A stretch of DNA of 62,678 nt, taken from positions 1-62,678 of the forward strand of contig JASHOR010000114.1 in the NCBI GenBank assembly GCA_030041005.1, in the 5' to 3' direction. The notes beneath the pieces were generated by a model. That model was not told where the DNA came from. It did no database searches and worked only from the letters and a program-made list of their open reading frames with translations. Within the stretch, counting starts at the first letter, position 1. Each line of letters starts with the position of its first letter. Origin of the DNA: Xanthobacteraceae bacterium. GTDB taxonomy: Bacteria > Pseudomonadota > Alphaproteobacteria > Rhizobiales > Xanthobacteraceae. The translations under genes were made by a program, and so were the position numbers. Of this stretch, positions 53,906 to 62,378 are shown one piece after another.

Positions 53906-55381
53906 CTACCACCATTTCTCCGGCATGAACGATCCGGCAGCCCGCTCGATTGACGCGCCGAGCGCGAACAGCGTCTCCTCGTCGAACGGCCGGCCGATCA
54001 GTTGCAACCCGAGCGGCAACCCTTGCGAGTCGAGCCCGGACGGCACCGAAATGCCCGGCAGTCCGGCCATATTCACGGTCACCGTGAAGACGTCGTTGAG
54101 ATACATATCGACCGGATCGGCGCGGCCCATTTCGCCGACGCCGAACGCCGCCGACGGGGTTGTCGGCGTCAGGATGGCATCGATGCCTGCCGCAAAGCAG
54201 CGTTCGAAGTCGCGCTTGATCAGCGTGCGCACCTTCTGCGCCTGCAGATAATAGGCGTCGTAATAGCCGGCGGAGAGGACGTAGGTCCCGACCATGATTC
54301 GCCGTCGCACTTCCTTGCCGAATCCGGCCGCGCGGGTCTGTTCGTACATATCGAGCAGGTCGCGGCCGGGCACCCGCAAGCCGTAACGGACGCCGTCATA
54401 GCGCGCGAGATTGGAGGAGGCCTCCGCCGGCGCCACGATGTAGTAGGCCGGCAGCGCGTATTTCGTCATCGGCAGCGAAATTTCGACCGTCTCCGCTCCG
54501 GCCTCTTGCAGCCATTGCGCGCCGCGCTGCCACAGCGCTTCGATCTCCACGGCCATGCCGGCAACGCGGTACTCCTTGGGGATGCCGATGCGCTTGCCCC
54601 TGACCGAGGCGCCCACCGCCTTCTCATAGTCGGGCACCGGCAGATCGGCACAGGTCGTATCCTTGGCGTCGGAACCCGCCATCGAGCGCAACAGCATCGC
54701 GCAGTCGCGCACCGTGCGGGCAAGCGGCCCGGCCTGATCGAGCGATGACGCGAACGCCACGGTGCCCCAGCGCGAGCAGCGGCCGTAGGTCGGCTTTATT
54801 CCGACGATGCCACAGAACGCAGCGGGCTGGCGGATCGAACCGCCGGTATCGGTGCCGGCGGCGCCGATGCACAGGCGGGCTGCGACCGCCGCAGCCGAGC
54901 CCCCCGAGGAACCGCCGGGAACGAGCGGCCGCTCGTCCCCGCGCCGGCGCCACGGCGATAGCGCCGCGCCGAAAAAAGACGTCTCGTTCGACGACCCCAT
55001 GGCGAATTCGTCGTTATTGGTCTTGCCAAGCAGCAAAGCGCCGTCGCGCCACAGATTGGCTGTGACGGTCGATTCGTAGGTCGGAACGAAATTGTCCAGC
55101 ATGTGCGCGCAGGCCGTGGTGCGCACGCCGGCGGTGCAGAACAGATCCTTGATCCCGAGCGGCAAACCTTCGAGCGGGCCGCCCTCGCCTTTGGCAAGCC
55201 GGGCGTCCGACGCCCGCGCCATGACGCGGGCACGATCCGGAGTTTCCAGGACGAAAGCGTTGAGCCTGCGTCCCCGCTCCATCGCGGCAAGATGCGCCTC
55301 GGCAAGTTCGACTGCGGAGAACTCCCGCTTGCGCAACGCCTCGCGCGCTTGCGCCAGCGTGAGCGAGGTGAGATCGGTCAT
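53906..55381 (-). CDS. gatA: Asp-tRNA(Asn)/Glu-tRNA(Gln) amidotransferase subunit A
   Basis: Amidase subunit of GatCAB, which converts Glu-tRNA(Gln) and Asp-tRNA(Asn) to the amidated forms. The 491-residue product has the Ser-cisSer-Lys triad Lys78 ([10 protein letters not shown]), Ser158 ([11 protein letters not shown]) and Ser182 ([13 protein letters not shown]), at the usual spacing. Length is standard. gatC and one small ORF precede it on the same strand; gatB is outside the window. Confidence 0.96.
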   Translation of the reverse strand: MTDLTSLTLAQAREALRKREFSAVELAEAHLAAMERGRRLNAFVLETPDRARVMARASDARLAKGEGGPLEGLPLGIKDLFCTAGVRTTACAHMLDNFVPTYESTVTANLWRDGALLLGKTNNDEFAMGSSNETSFFGAALSPWRRRGDERPLVPGGSSGGSAAAVAARLCIGAAGTDTGGSIRQPAAFCGIVGIKPTYGRCSRWGTVAFASSLDQAGPLARTVRDCAMLLRSMAGSDAKDTTCADLPVPDYEKAVGASVRGKRIGIPKEYRVAGMAVEIEALWQRGAQWLQEAGAETVEISLPMTKYALPAYYIVAPAEASSNLARYDGVRYGLRVPGRDLLDMYEQTRAAGFGKEVRRRIMVGTYVLSAGYYDAYYLQAQKVRTLIKRDFERCFAAGIDAILTPTTPSAAFGVGEMGRADPVDMYLNDVFTVTVNMAGLPGISVPSGLDSQGLPLGLQLIGRPFDEETLFALGASIERAAGSFMPEKWW

Positions 55382-55455
55382 CTAAAGAAAATTCCGCTCG
55401 ACTTGATCCGTCATTGCGACCGGCGACTGTAACTCCAGTGCGGCTTTTGGAGTTC

Positions 55456-55731
55456 CTATTGCTGTTTGCGGCCTGGCTGCAGAACTTGCAAATCAGCTTG
55501 CAAATCAGCCGCGTTGGCCGTGGGATCGTCGCAGGAAAACCGATCGCCTGGGGCAACCTGTGCCGATTCGTTCGCGGCCTCTTCAGCCGGCCTTTGCCGC
55601 ATCGGCACCGGCTGTACCGGAAACGAGCCGAACAGCGCTTCGATCGCCGCCGGATCGTCCTGTTTCAACAGGCCGCGGCTCTCAAGATAGGCGAGCCAGA
55701 TCGCATCTTGTTCACAGGCGAGACACATCAT
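55456..55731 (-). CDS. Small Cys-containing protein between gatC and gatA
   Basis: A 91-residue protein starting [20 protein letters not shown]. The ATG at 55731 overlaps the gatC stop (ATGA), and a second ATG follows at 55728, so it is translationally coupled to gatC. The first half is structured with a CXXC pair near the start; the second half is low-complexity ([19 protein letters not shown]). The CXXC could bind metal. I do not recognise a family; its position inside gatC-gatA is the main clue. Confidence 0.65.
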   Translation of the reverse strand: MMCLACEQDAIWLAYLESRGLLKQDDPAAIEALFGSFPVQPVPMRQRPAEEAANESAQVAPGDRFSCDDPTANAADLQADLQVLQPGRKQQ

Positions 55732-56015
55732 TCCACCACTTTCGGAACGACGAAGAAGCAATCTTCGCGCGCCGGCGCATTTTGCATGACGGCATCAACA
55801 ACCGCTCCATCGGTGATCCGATCACTGCGCATCTTCATCGCCATCGGCGTGACCGACGTCATCGGCTCGACGCCGTCGACGTTCACCTCGCGTAGCTGCT
55901 CGACGAACGCGAGTATCCCGTTGAGTTCGCCCTGCAGAGCCGCCACCTCGTCCTCGGAAAGCGAAATCCGCGCCAGATGCGCCACGCGCCGGACGGTCTC
56001 GGCATCGACAGACAT
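55728..56015 (-). CDS. gatC: Asp-tRNA(Asn)/Glu-tRNA(Gln) amidotransferase subunit C
   Basis: The small subunit of GatCAB that stabilises GatA. The 95-residue product matches GatC throughout: [55 protein letters not shown] and the C-terminal [18 protein letters not shown]-like end ([17 protein letters not shown]). The start at 56015 gives the standard length; an upstream extension is low-complexity. It leads the gatC-orf-gatA order. Confidence 0.96.
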   Translation of the reverse strand: MSVDAETVRRVAHLARISLSEDEVAALQGELNGILAFVEQLREVNVDGVEPMTSVTPMAMKMRSDRITDGAVVDAVMQNAPAREDCFFVVPKVVE

Positions 56016-56145
56016 GAGCGGCAAGCCTGCTGCGGGTTCACGCCATGAAGGTCCGCCTATAGCAGAGGCATGTTGATGCGCCAATAGAGGCTGAGGCGAG
56101 ATCTGGGACGCGATCTTGGGGCGCGATCCGGCGCGGCCCGCCGCC

Positions 56146-56577
56146 TCACCGCGAGGACGCCGTCGCCGCGGCAAGCTGCCGCCTCAGCGTCCGCACCTCC
56201 TCGAACCGCTTGCTGACGTCGCGCATGATGGCGACCAGCCCCACCATGCGGCCGTCGCTGCGCAGCGGAGCAATGGTGAACTCGACCGAGATGGTGGCGC
56301 CGTCCTTGCGCAGAGCCGGGACCGCGAGCACGTCCGCCTCGCCATAGCGGCTCTTGCCGGAGGCCATCACCCGTCGATAGCCGCCCCAATGGCGTTGCCG
56401 CAACCGCTCGGGAATGATGAGATCGAGCGTGCGGCCGTTCGCTTCATCGGCGGAATAGCCGAATAAACGGACCGCCCCCGGATTCCAGAAGCTAATCATG
56501 CCGCGCTCGTCGGCAGCGACGATCGCGTCCGAGCTGGAATGCAAAACGGCGTCGGCAATCAGACTGCAAATATCCAT
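56146..56577 (-). CDS. Stand-alone PAS-domain protein
   Basis: A 143-residue protein consisting of one PAS domain ([60 protein letters not shown]) and a C-terminal helix. It lacks a kinase, GGDEF or other output domain. It is the last gene of the haemoglobin/Rrf2 operon, 16 nt after the Rrf2 gene. A sensory role with haem, flavin or gas ligand is plausible, but no ligand residue can be named. The start at 56577 excludes a Trp/Arg-rich extension. Confidence 0.82.
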   Translation of the reverse strand: MDICSLIADAVLHSSSDAIVAADERGMISFWNPGAVRLFGYSADEANGRTLDLIIPERLRQRHWGGYRRVMASGKSRYGEADVLAVPALRKDGATISVEFTIAPLRSDGRMVGLVAIMRDVSKRFEEVRTLRRQLAAATASSR

Positions 56578-56593
56578 CGCGGCCTGCAATCGG

Positions 56594-57034
56594 CTAAGCG
56601 GCCGGCACGGCCAGAAGGCGCGCCAAATTCCGGCTCGGCCGCACCAAGTCGGCAAGAGTGTACTTGTCGAGCACTTCTAAGAACGCCGCGAGCGCCGTTC
56701 GCAACGCGCCCTTGAGCACGCATGCCGGTTCGATGACGCACTGGCAGTCGTGCTCCTGGAAACACTCAACCAGCGCAAAATCCCGTTCGGTTTGCCGAAC
56801 CAGTTTCCCCAGGCTGAGCTTGGCCGGGTGATCGGCGAGGCGGATACCGCCCCCCTTGCCCCGCGACGTATGCAGGTAGCCGAGCTGGCCGAGGCGGAAT
56901 ACCACTTTCACCAGATGATTACGATTGATCCTATGGTGCTCTGCAATCTCGTCGATGGTGGCCGGTTCGTCGCCTTTGAGGGCAACAAAGATCAAGGCAC
57001 GAAGACAATAGTCGGTGAAAGCTGTCAGGCGCAT
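56594..57034 (-). CDS. Rrf2-family regulator, NsrR-like
   Basis: A 146-residue winged-helix regulator. The Rrf2 start RLTAFTDYCLRALIFVALKG, the wing TSRGKGGGIRLADHP and a cluster of four cysteines, Cys91, Cys97, Cys99 and Cys105 (ECFQEHDCQCVIEPAC), are seen; three of them would hold an Fe-S cluster as in NsrR, the nitric-oxide sensor. The gene overlaps the upstream haemoglobin gene by 10 nt. An NsrR-type inverted repeat lies before the operon. The spacing of the Cys residues differs slightly from E. coli NsrR. Confidence 0.9.
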   Translation of the reverse strand: MRLTAFTDYCLRALIFVALKGDEPATIDEIAEHHRINRNHLVKVVFRLGQLGYLHTSRGKGGGIRLADHPAKLSLGKLVRQTERDFALVECFQEHDCQCVIEPACVLKGALRTALAAFLEVLDKYTLADLVRPSRNLARLLAVPAA

Positions 57035-57459
57035 GCTTTTCCCTTTTGCGCAGCGATGGCGAATTGAAGACTGTCGGCGATCCGACCCGCCCGGTCAACA
57101 AAGTGCGCAGCGGCGGCCGGCGGGCAAACCTCGCGTGCGGTTTCGGCGAACAATCCGAGCCAGCGTTCGAAATGCGCCGTTGCAATGGGGAGCGGCGCAT
57201 GCGCCGCCATTGGCTGACCGTGATAACGCCCGCTCATCAGCACGACCGACGACCAGAAATCGCACATGCGTCCGATATGGGCGTCCCAATCGGCGACATG
57301 GCTCTCGAATATCGGTCCAATAAGCGGATCGTGCCGCGCCCGGCTGTAGAAGCTCCGGACCAGACGCTCGATCATCGCCGCGTCGATGCCGGTGCGTTCG
57401 ACGATATCGGCGACGATCAGATTTCGCCGCTCTGTCGCACTTTGCAGATCCGTGCTCAT
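57025..57459 (-). CDS. Group III truncated haemoglobin
   Basis: A 144-residue globin of the 2/2 (truncated) class, group III. Distinguishing residues are Tyr38 (position B10) in RSFYSRARHDPLIGPIF and the proximal His96 in IATAHFERWLGLFAE. Such proteins bind O2 or NO and are linked to NO detoxification or redox sensing. The start at 57459 gives the usual length. It is the first gene of the operon with the Rrf2 and PAS genes, 49 nt downstream of an NsrR-like site. Confidence 0.94.
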   Translation of the reverse strand: MSTDLQSATERRNLIVADIVERTGIDAAMIERLVRSFYSRARHDPLIGPIFESHVADWDAHIGRMCDFWSSVVLMSGRYHGQPMAAHAPLPIATAHFERWLGLFAETAREVCPPAAAAHFVDRAGRIADSLQFAIAAQKGKACA

Positions 57460-57508
57460 GTTTTTTGGCCCTATGCGCGGACTTCGATTCTGCTGTCGGC
57501 GCTTATAT

Positions 57509-57531
57509 AACATATATATTAAATATATGTT
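57509..57531. promoter_or_regulatory. NsrR-like 11-1-11 inverted repeat
   Basis: A 23-bp AT-only-core palindrome: left arm AACATATATAT, one T, right arm AAATATATGTT, with 10 of 11 arm positions complementary. This is the 11-1-11 layout of NsrR operators in gamma- and betaproteobacteria. It lies 49 nt before the globin start in an otherwise GC-rich region. The region downstream codes for an Rrf2/NsrR-like protein, so autoregulation is likely. Confidence 0.7.
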
Positions 57532-57582
57532 CAATTCAATATCCACGGCTGCCTGCCATTGCCGCTCGGGTCCTGCAAGTCT

Positions 57583-57653
57583 AGTGTCCCGATTCCGAAG
57601 CTCTCATCATTATGCGGCACCCTCGTTTGCGAACTTCGGAATCGAAGGACACC
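57583..57653. repeat. Type A hairpin repeat
   Basis: A 71-bp copy of the type A module: outer arms GTGTCC and GGACAC, inner arms GATTCCGAAG and CTTCGGAATC. The left inner arm is mutated (CTCTCATC instead of TTCGCATC), so the stem is weaker than at 44223. The linker CAGCTTACTGAT joins it to a type B copy. Confidence 0.85.
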
Positions 57654-57667
57654 AGCAGCTTACTGAT

Positions 57668-57745
57668 CTCGTGTGGCTTTGATTCAGAAATCCGCATGAC
57701 GAGGTCGCGGCAGGAATGATGCGGACTTCTGAACCGCCACACTGG
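57668..57745. repeat. Type B hairpin repeat upstream of trmFO
   Basis: A 78-bp copy of the type B module, in the same orientation as at 44308. It ends 11 nt before the trmFO start codon, so the trmFO ribosome site lies at or within its right arm. No Shine-Dalgarno sequence is seen there. Confidence 0.85.
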
Positions 57746-57756
57746 TTTTCGCGACG

Positions 57757-59133
57757 ATGCATCCCTTGCCCCCGGTCCACGTCATTGGCGGCGGCCTCGC
57801 CGGTTCCGAGGCCGCCTGGCAGCTCGCGCGGGCCGGCGTGCCCGCGGTGTTGCATGAAATGCGGCCCGGGCGTTCAACGCCGGTGCACAAGGGCGAGAAA
57901 CTGGCCGAACTGGTCTGCTCCAACTCGTTTCGCTCCGACGACGCCGCGGCAAGCGCGATCGGACTTCTGCACGCCGAGATGCGGCTTCTTGGCTCGCTGG
58001 TCATGCGCGCGGCCGACAGCCACAAGGTACCGGCAGGGACTGCGCTGGCGGTGGATCGCGAGGGCTTCGCGGGGGCCATCACCGCTGCATTGCAGGCCGA
58101 ACCGCTCGTTGAAATTCGCCGCGAGGAGATCGCGGACCCGCCGCCGGAGTGGGACAGCGTCATCGTCGCCACCGGCCCACTCACCTCTCCCGCGCTTTCG
58201 CAAACGATACGCGCGCTCACCGAAGAAGACGCTCTCGCGTTCTTCGATGCCATCGCGCCGATCGTTCATCGCGACACCATCGATTTCGACGTCGCCTGGT
58301 TCCAGTCGCGTTACGACAAGACGGGTCCCGCCGGGTCGGGCGCGGACTACGTCAACTGTCCGCTCGACCGCGCGCAGTACGAAGCCTTCGTCGATGCGCT
58401 GCTCGCCGGCGAAAAAGTCTCCTTCCACGATTTCGAGGCGGTCACGCCCTATTTCGACGGCTGCCTGCCGATCGAAGTCATGGCCGAGCGCGGACGCGAA
58501 ACGTTGCGCCACGGCCCGATGAAGCCGTTCGGGCTTCGCGATCCGCGCCGTCCCGGCGAAAAACCGTACGCCGTCGTCCAGCTCCGCCAGGACAACAGAC
58601 TCGGCACCCTGTTCAACATGGTCGGATTTCAGACCAAGCTCAAACACGGCGAGCAGGTGCGCATTTTCCGCACCATTCCCGGCCTCGCCGAGGCCGAGTT
58701 CGCCAGGCTCGGCGGGCTGCATCGCAACAGCTTCCTCAACTCGCCAAAATTGCTCGATGGGACGCTGCGGCTCAAGGCCGACCCGCGGCTGCGTTTTGCC
58801 GGCCAGATCACCGGCTGCGAGGGCTACGTCGAGTCGGCCGCGATCGGCCTTGTTGCTGCGCGCTTCGCCGCGGCGGAACGGCTTGGCGAGGCGCCGCGAC
58901 TATTGCCGGCGACGACGGCGCACGGCGCACTGCTGCATCACATCACCGGCGGCCATATCGAGACGATCGATTCCGGTGCCCGCTCCTTCCAGCCCATGAA
59001 CGTCAACTTCGGGCTTTTCCCGCCGCTTGGTGCAGGCGCGGGTCGCGCCGCGAACAAGCCCGCGCTTTGCGCGCGGGCGCTGGCCGACCTTGCCGCCTGG
59101 ACAGGCGCCGCCCTGCCGCACGCCGCGGAGTGA
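57757..59133 (+). CDS. trmFO: Methylenetetrahydrofolate--tRNA-(uracil-5-)-methyltransferase TrmFO
   Basis: Flavoenzyme that methylates U54 of tRNA using methylenetetrahydrofolate. The 458-residue product has the FAD loop [19 protein letters not shown], the [12 protein letters not shown] segment, [20 protein letters not shown] and the C-terminal [18 protein letters not shown]. The family is clear. Start ATG at 57757; translation may begin close behind a repeat arm. The neighbouring downstream genes are on the other strand. Confidence 0.96.
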   Translation: MHPLPPVHVIGGGLAGSEAAWQLARAGVPAVLHEMRPGRSTPVHKGEKLAELVCSNSFRSDDAAASAIGLLHAEMRLLGSLVMRAADSHKVPAGTALAVDREGFAGAITAALQAEPLVEIRREEIADPPPEWDSVIVATGPLTSPALSQTIRALTEEDALAFFDAIAPIVHRDTIDFDVAWFQSRYDKTGPAGSGADYVNCPLDRAQYEAFVDALLAGEKVSFHDFEAVTPYFDGCLPIEVMAERGRETLRHGPMKPFGLRDPRRPGEKPYAVVQLRQDNRLGTLFNMVGFQTKLKHGEQVRIFRTIPGLAEAEFARLGGLHRNSFLNSPKLLDGTLRLKADPRLRFAGQITGCEGYVESAAIGLVAARFAAAERLGEAPRLLPATTAHGALLHHITGGHIETIDSGARSFQPMNVNFGLFPPLGAGAGRAANKPALCARALADLAAWTGAALPHAAE

Positions 59134-59199
59134 TGACGGATTTGCGCCCGCCTGCCGGTTGCGGTTGCCAAGTCATCGGCCGCGGCGGCGCATTTACGG

Positions 59200-59610
59200 C
59201 TAGTCCGATTCGACAAATGGATTCCGGATCGTCAGCCGATCGATCTTCTGCCCGTGCAGAAGATCTTCCGTGTACAGCGTCGTGCAGCCGGCCCGCAGCG
59301 CCGCCGCGACGATGAGGCTGTCATAGACAGGGATACGATAGCGTTCAGCAATGTCCAAACCGAGGTCGTGCGTTTCGATATCCAGCGCCACGACCGCAAA
59401 GAGAACCCGAAATGCAGAGAGTGTCTCTCTGATCTTGGCAAATTGGATGCCCTTTTTGCCCGCGGCGACGGCCGCAAACTCGTTAAGCACCTGTACGCTG
59501 ATCGCGCCGCCCCGCGCGACAAGCCGCTCGGCGCAATCGGCTTTTTCCGTATCGCCAGATACCAGGTAGAGCAAAACGTTGGTATCGAAGAAAACGTCAA
59601 CGCCGGGCAT
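59200..59610 (-). CDS. PIN-domain toxin (VapC family)
   Basis: A 136-residue PIN-domain RNase. The acidic active-site residues are Asp9 (VFFDTNVLLYL), the Glu in VLNEFAAVAAG, the Asp in YDSLIVAAALRAG and the Asp in YTEDLLHGQ. VapC-type toxins cut tRNA or rRNA when free of antitoxin. It overlaps the upstream antitoxin gene by 14 nt, normal for vapBC operons. Confidence 0.9.
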   Translation of the reverse strand: MPGVDVFFDTNVLLYLVSGDTEKADCAERLVARGGAISVQVLNEFAAVAAGKKGIQFAKIRETLSAFRVLFAVVALDIETHDLGLDIAERYRIPVYDSLIVAAALRAGCTTLYTEDLLHGQKIDRLTIRNPFVESD

Positions 59611-59830
59611 TTGCCTCTTCCCGGTCGAACTTGAATCCGGCCGGTATCAGGCCACGAAGCTTGCGGAGTCGCGCCAGGGCCTCCTCGCGCTTGCGGTCGC
59701 GGGAGACTTCAAATGCGCGCGTGCCCGCCACGGTGATCTCGATCTCGTCGCCCTCTTTGAGCCGGAGCGCTTCGACCAGCGCGCGGGGAAGGCGGACGGC
59801 GAGGCTATTGCCCCATTTCGAAACCTGCAT
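59597..59830 (-). CDS. AbrB/MazE-type antitoxin (VapB-like)
   Basis: A 77-residue antitoxin with an AbrB/SpoVT DNA-binding domain (QVSKWGNSLAVRLPRALVEA, LKEGDEIEITVAGTRAFEVS) and a disordered C-terminal tail that would wrap the toxin (KLRGLIPAGFKFDREEANAR). The start at 59830 is chosen by homology of the AbrB domain; GGGAG lies about 10 nt upstream. A perfect inverted repeat sits 15 nt upstream of the start. Confidence 0.9.
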   Translation of the reverse strand: MQVSKWGNSLAVRLPRALVEALRLKEGDEIEITVAGTRAFEVSRDRKREEALARLRKLRGLIPAGFKFDREEANARR

Positions 59831-59844
59831 TGGCTGGCGCTCCC

Positions 59845-59871
59845 ATGATATACGAATTGAATGTATATCAT
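59845..59871. promoter_or_regulatory. Inverted-repeat operator of the VapBC-like operon
   Basis: A perfect 9-bp inverted repeat ATGATATAC and GTATATCAT separated by the 9-nt GAATTGAAT, 14 nt upstream of the antitoxin start. It probably overlaps the -10 region. AbrB-type antitoxins with their toxins normally repress at such sites. Confidence 0.75.
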
Positions 59872-59942
59872 GCCCAACCATCCGGCCTTCAAGCGGCGCC
59901 GTCGTTGCGCCTGACCGACCGTTTGCTGCCGCGCAAGACACC

Positions 59943-60779
59943 TTACCCGGCGATGCGCGCCGGATTGCGCGCCGCGCGCCAGATCAGCCATTGCCGCCGC
60001 CACGCCGGGATTTCGCTCGGCGCAAACGGACTTGAGCGGGCGAGACGATCGAGCGACGGACCCATAAGCGCGAGCGGGAGGAATGCAGGCAGTGCTGCCG
60101 CGGGCAGCGCCACCAAATGCTCGCGCGCTGCAGCGAGATGGCGGCGCGCGACGCTTCCAAGGTCCGCGACGGCGGCGACGAGCCCCGGCGACGATCGATT
60201 CGCGAACAGGTCGACGCTTTGCACGTCGTGCCGTTCAAGAAGTTCGCGCGGGATAGTGAGCTGACGCCGCGCAGCATGTCGCGGAAAGGCGCTCAACAGG
60301 CCGACAATGCCATAGGCTATTCCGGCCGGCGCCGCCGCCGCTTCCGCCTCGGTATCGGCAAGAATTTTGGCGCCGAGCGAGAAGATCGGCGACGAGGTTC
60401 TTCTCACGTAGGTTTCAAGCTCGGAGAGCCCGGCCATCGGCTCATCGTAGAGATCGAACTGTCGTGCCTCGATGAGTTCGACGAGCTTGGCAGCGTCGAG
60501 ACGATGGCGATCGATGGTCGCCAACAGCGCCCGCGCGATCGGGTTGCCGGCGGCCTCGCCGCTGCGCTCGCCGGCCACCACCTCGCTCCACCAGCGCAGG
60601 CGAATCTCTCCGGCCAGCGGCTGGCGCGCGACCTCGTGCACGCGCGCGACTTCGCTGTCAAAGGCATACAGCGCATGCAGCGATCCGCGACGCTCCGCCG
60701 GTGCGAACAGCGAGGCGAGATAGCGGTCGCGATCGGCGGCACGGACCAGTTCGGCGCAATAGGCAAACGCGTCCTGCAT
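59943..60779 (-). CDS. Squalene/phytoene synthase-family protein, NDUFAF6-like
   Basis: A 278-residue protein with the isoprenoid synthase fold (AYCAELVRAADRDRYLASLF, HALYAFDSEVARVHEVA, EIRLRWWSEVV, GIAYGIVGLLSAFPRHA). The first Asp-rich region is YAFDSEVARV instead of DXXXD, and a second Asp-rich motif is not seen, so catalytic activity is doubtful. In mitochondria the related NDUFAF6 is a complex I assembly factor. ATG at 60779 is used. Lies beside the NDUFAF3-like gene. Confidence 0.85.
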   Translation of the reverse strand: MQDAFAYCAELVRAADRDRYLASLFAPAERRGSLHALYAFDSEVARVHEVARQPLAGEIRLRWWSEVVAGERSGEAAGNPIARALLATIDRHRLDAAKLVELIEARQFDLYDEPMAGLSELETYVRRTSSPIFSLGAKILADTEAEAAAAPAGIAYGIVGLLSAFPRHAARRQLTIPRELLERHDVQSVDLFANRSSPGLVAAVADLGSVARRHLAAAREHLVALPAAALPAFLPLALMGPSLDRLARSSPFAPSEIPAWRRQWLIWRAARNPARIAG

Positions 60780-60823
60780 GAATAAGGAACGAACGCTTCC
60801 GCTGTTCGGACGGGGAGCGAAAA

Positions 60824-61246
60824 TCAATCGATCGCGATCAGGGCCGCGCCGACACGGCGGCCTTCCATCAGCATTACGTTATAGGTCCGCACGGCGGGTC
60901 CGGTGGTCATGGCGTCGGCCGAAATGTGCGCCTCGCGAAAGCGCGAGCGCAAGGGCTCCGGTATCGCCCACGGCTCGGCGCCGCTGCCGATAATGAAAAA
61001 ATCGAGATCGGCGCCGCGGGCAAATGCGAGCGAGAGCGACTCTTCGGTCAGTGCGGCAGCCCCGGCCACCGGCCACGACCAGATGCCGCCCGGCAGGCAC
61101 AGCAACGATCCGCGATGCGACAGGCCGGCAAAGCGGAAGCCGCCGCCGCCATGGGCGTCGATCAGCGCCTGGCGCGGCAGATGCGGCGCCGCTGCCCCAG
61201 CTTCGGCGGATTCGATGGTCCTCTCCGGCTTGCCGGACTCTGGCAT
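60824..61246 (-). CDS. Mth938-like (DUF498) protein, NDUFAF3-like
   Basis: A 140-residue protein of the Mth938 (DUF498) fold: IDAHGGGGFRFAGLSHRGSL, DFFIIGSGAEPWAIPEPLRS and AVRTYNVMLMEGRRVGAALI. The human homologue NDUFAF3 takes part in complex I assembly. It stands between the secF gene (42 nt upstream) and the NDUFAF6-like gene (44 nt downstream), all in the same direction. Confidence 0.9.
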   Translation of the reverse strand: MPESGKPERTIESAEAGAAAPHLPRQALIDAHGGGGFRFAGLSHRGSLLCLPGGIWSWPVAGAAALTEESLSLAFARGADLDFFIIGSGAEPWAIPEPLRSRFREAHISADAMTTGPAVRTYNVMLMEGRRVGAALIAID

Positions 61247-61288
61247 GGCGCTTTCATCCGAAGCTGCGCCGCGCGCTCACATCGTCCG

Positions 61289-62320
61289 CTAGCGGCGCGC
61301 CCTGGCGCGGCGGGCCGGCGGCCGTCTGGTCGGTGCCGGTTTTGCAGCGGCCGGCTGTGCCGCCACCGGCTGTCCGGCCGGTTCGGCCGGAGGCGTTTCC
61401 GGCTCTTCGGCGCCGCCCATGCGGCCGGTGCCGACGCCGAGATAGATCAAGATCGGCGAAGCAATGAAGACCGAAGTATAGGTGCCGACCAGGACGACGC
61501 CGAACATCATCGTCGCGGTAAAGCTGCGGATCGCCTCGCCGCCGAACAGCAATAGCGCAAGCAGCGACATCGCCACGGTGACGTGGGTGACGATCGAACG
61601 CGACAGCGTCGCGTTGACCGACTTGTTGAGCAGATCGGGCATCGGCAGGCGCTTGTAACGGCGCAGCATCTCGCGGATGCGATCGTAGATCACCACCGTG
61701 TCGTTGAGCGAGTAGCCGACGATCGTGAGCAGCGCCGCGATGCTGGTCAGATCGAAATCGACCCGCGTCAGCGACATGAACCCGACGGTGAGCACGACGT
61801 CGTGCACGTTGGCGATCATGGCGCCGAGCGCAAACTGCCATTCGAAGCGGAACCACAAATAGAACAGGATCGCCACGATTGCCGACAACAGCCCGATCGT
61901 GCCGTAGGACAGCAATTCGGTGGAGACGCTGGGTCCGACAACTTCGACGCGGCGATAGGTCACGCTATCGCCCAGCGCGTTCCGCACCTTCTGCACCGCC
62001 GCCTGCTGCGCCTGGTCGCCGCCCGGCTGCTCGGAGATTCGGATCGAGACGTCGTTCGGCGCGCCGAACTGCTGAAGCTGGAAATCGCCGAGATGCAGCG
62101 CGCTGATCTGCGCGCGCATCTTGGCGAGATCGGCGATCGCCGGTTTGGTCTGCACCTCCACCAGGGTGCCGCCGACGAAATCGATGCCGAAATTCAGCCC
62201 GTGAAAGAAGTAGAGCAGGATCGCCACGATCGACAGCATCGCCGAAATGGGGAAGCTGATGCGCCGGAAGCGCATGAAGTCGAAACGCGTATTGTCGGGA
62301 ACGATGCGAAGGAGGCGCAC
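61289..62320 (-). CDS. secF: Protein translocase subunit SecF
   Basis: Membrane partner of SecD that uses the proton gradient to pull secreted proteins through SecYEG. The 343-residue product has six TM helices, the periplasmic domain, and the motifs GLNFGIDFVGGTLVEVQ (TM1 end), YSLNDTVVIYDRIREMLRRY and FTATMMFGVVLVGTYTSVFI. The start is a GTG. The C-terminal 45 residues are an Ala/Pro/Arg-rich tail. It follows secD after 58 nt. Confidence 0.95.
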   Translation of the reverse strand: MRLLRIVPDNTRFDFMRFRRISFPISAMLSIVAILLYFFHGLNFGIDFVGGTLVEVQTKPAIADLAKMRAQISALHLGDFQLQQFGAPNDVSIRISEQPGGDQAQQAAVQKVRNALGDSVTYRRVEVVGPSVSTELLSYGTIGLLSAIVAILFYLWFRFEWQFALGAMIANVHDVVLTVGFMSLTRVDFDLTSIAALLTIVGYSLNDTVVIYDRIREMLRRYKRLPMPDLLNKSVNATLSRSIVTHVTVAMSLLALLLFGGEAIRSFTATMMFGVVLVGTYTSVFIASPILIYLGVGTGRMGGAEEPETPPAEPAGQPVAAQPAAAKPAPTRRPPARRARARR

Positions 62321-62378
62321 GGGGCTGCTTTCAGGAAAGTTCTGTCGGTTCAGGCATCATCGTCGGCGAACATCCGCA

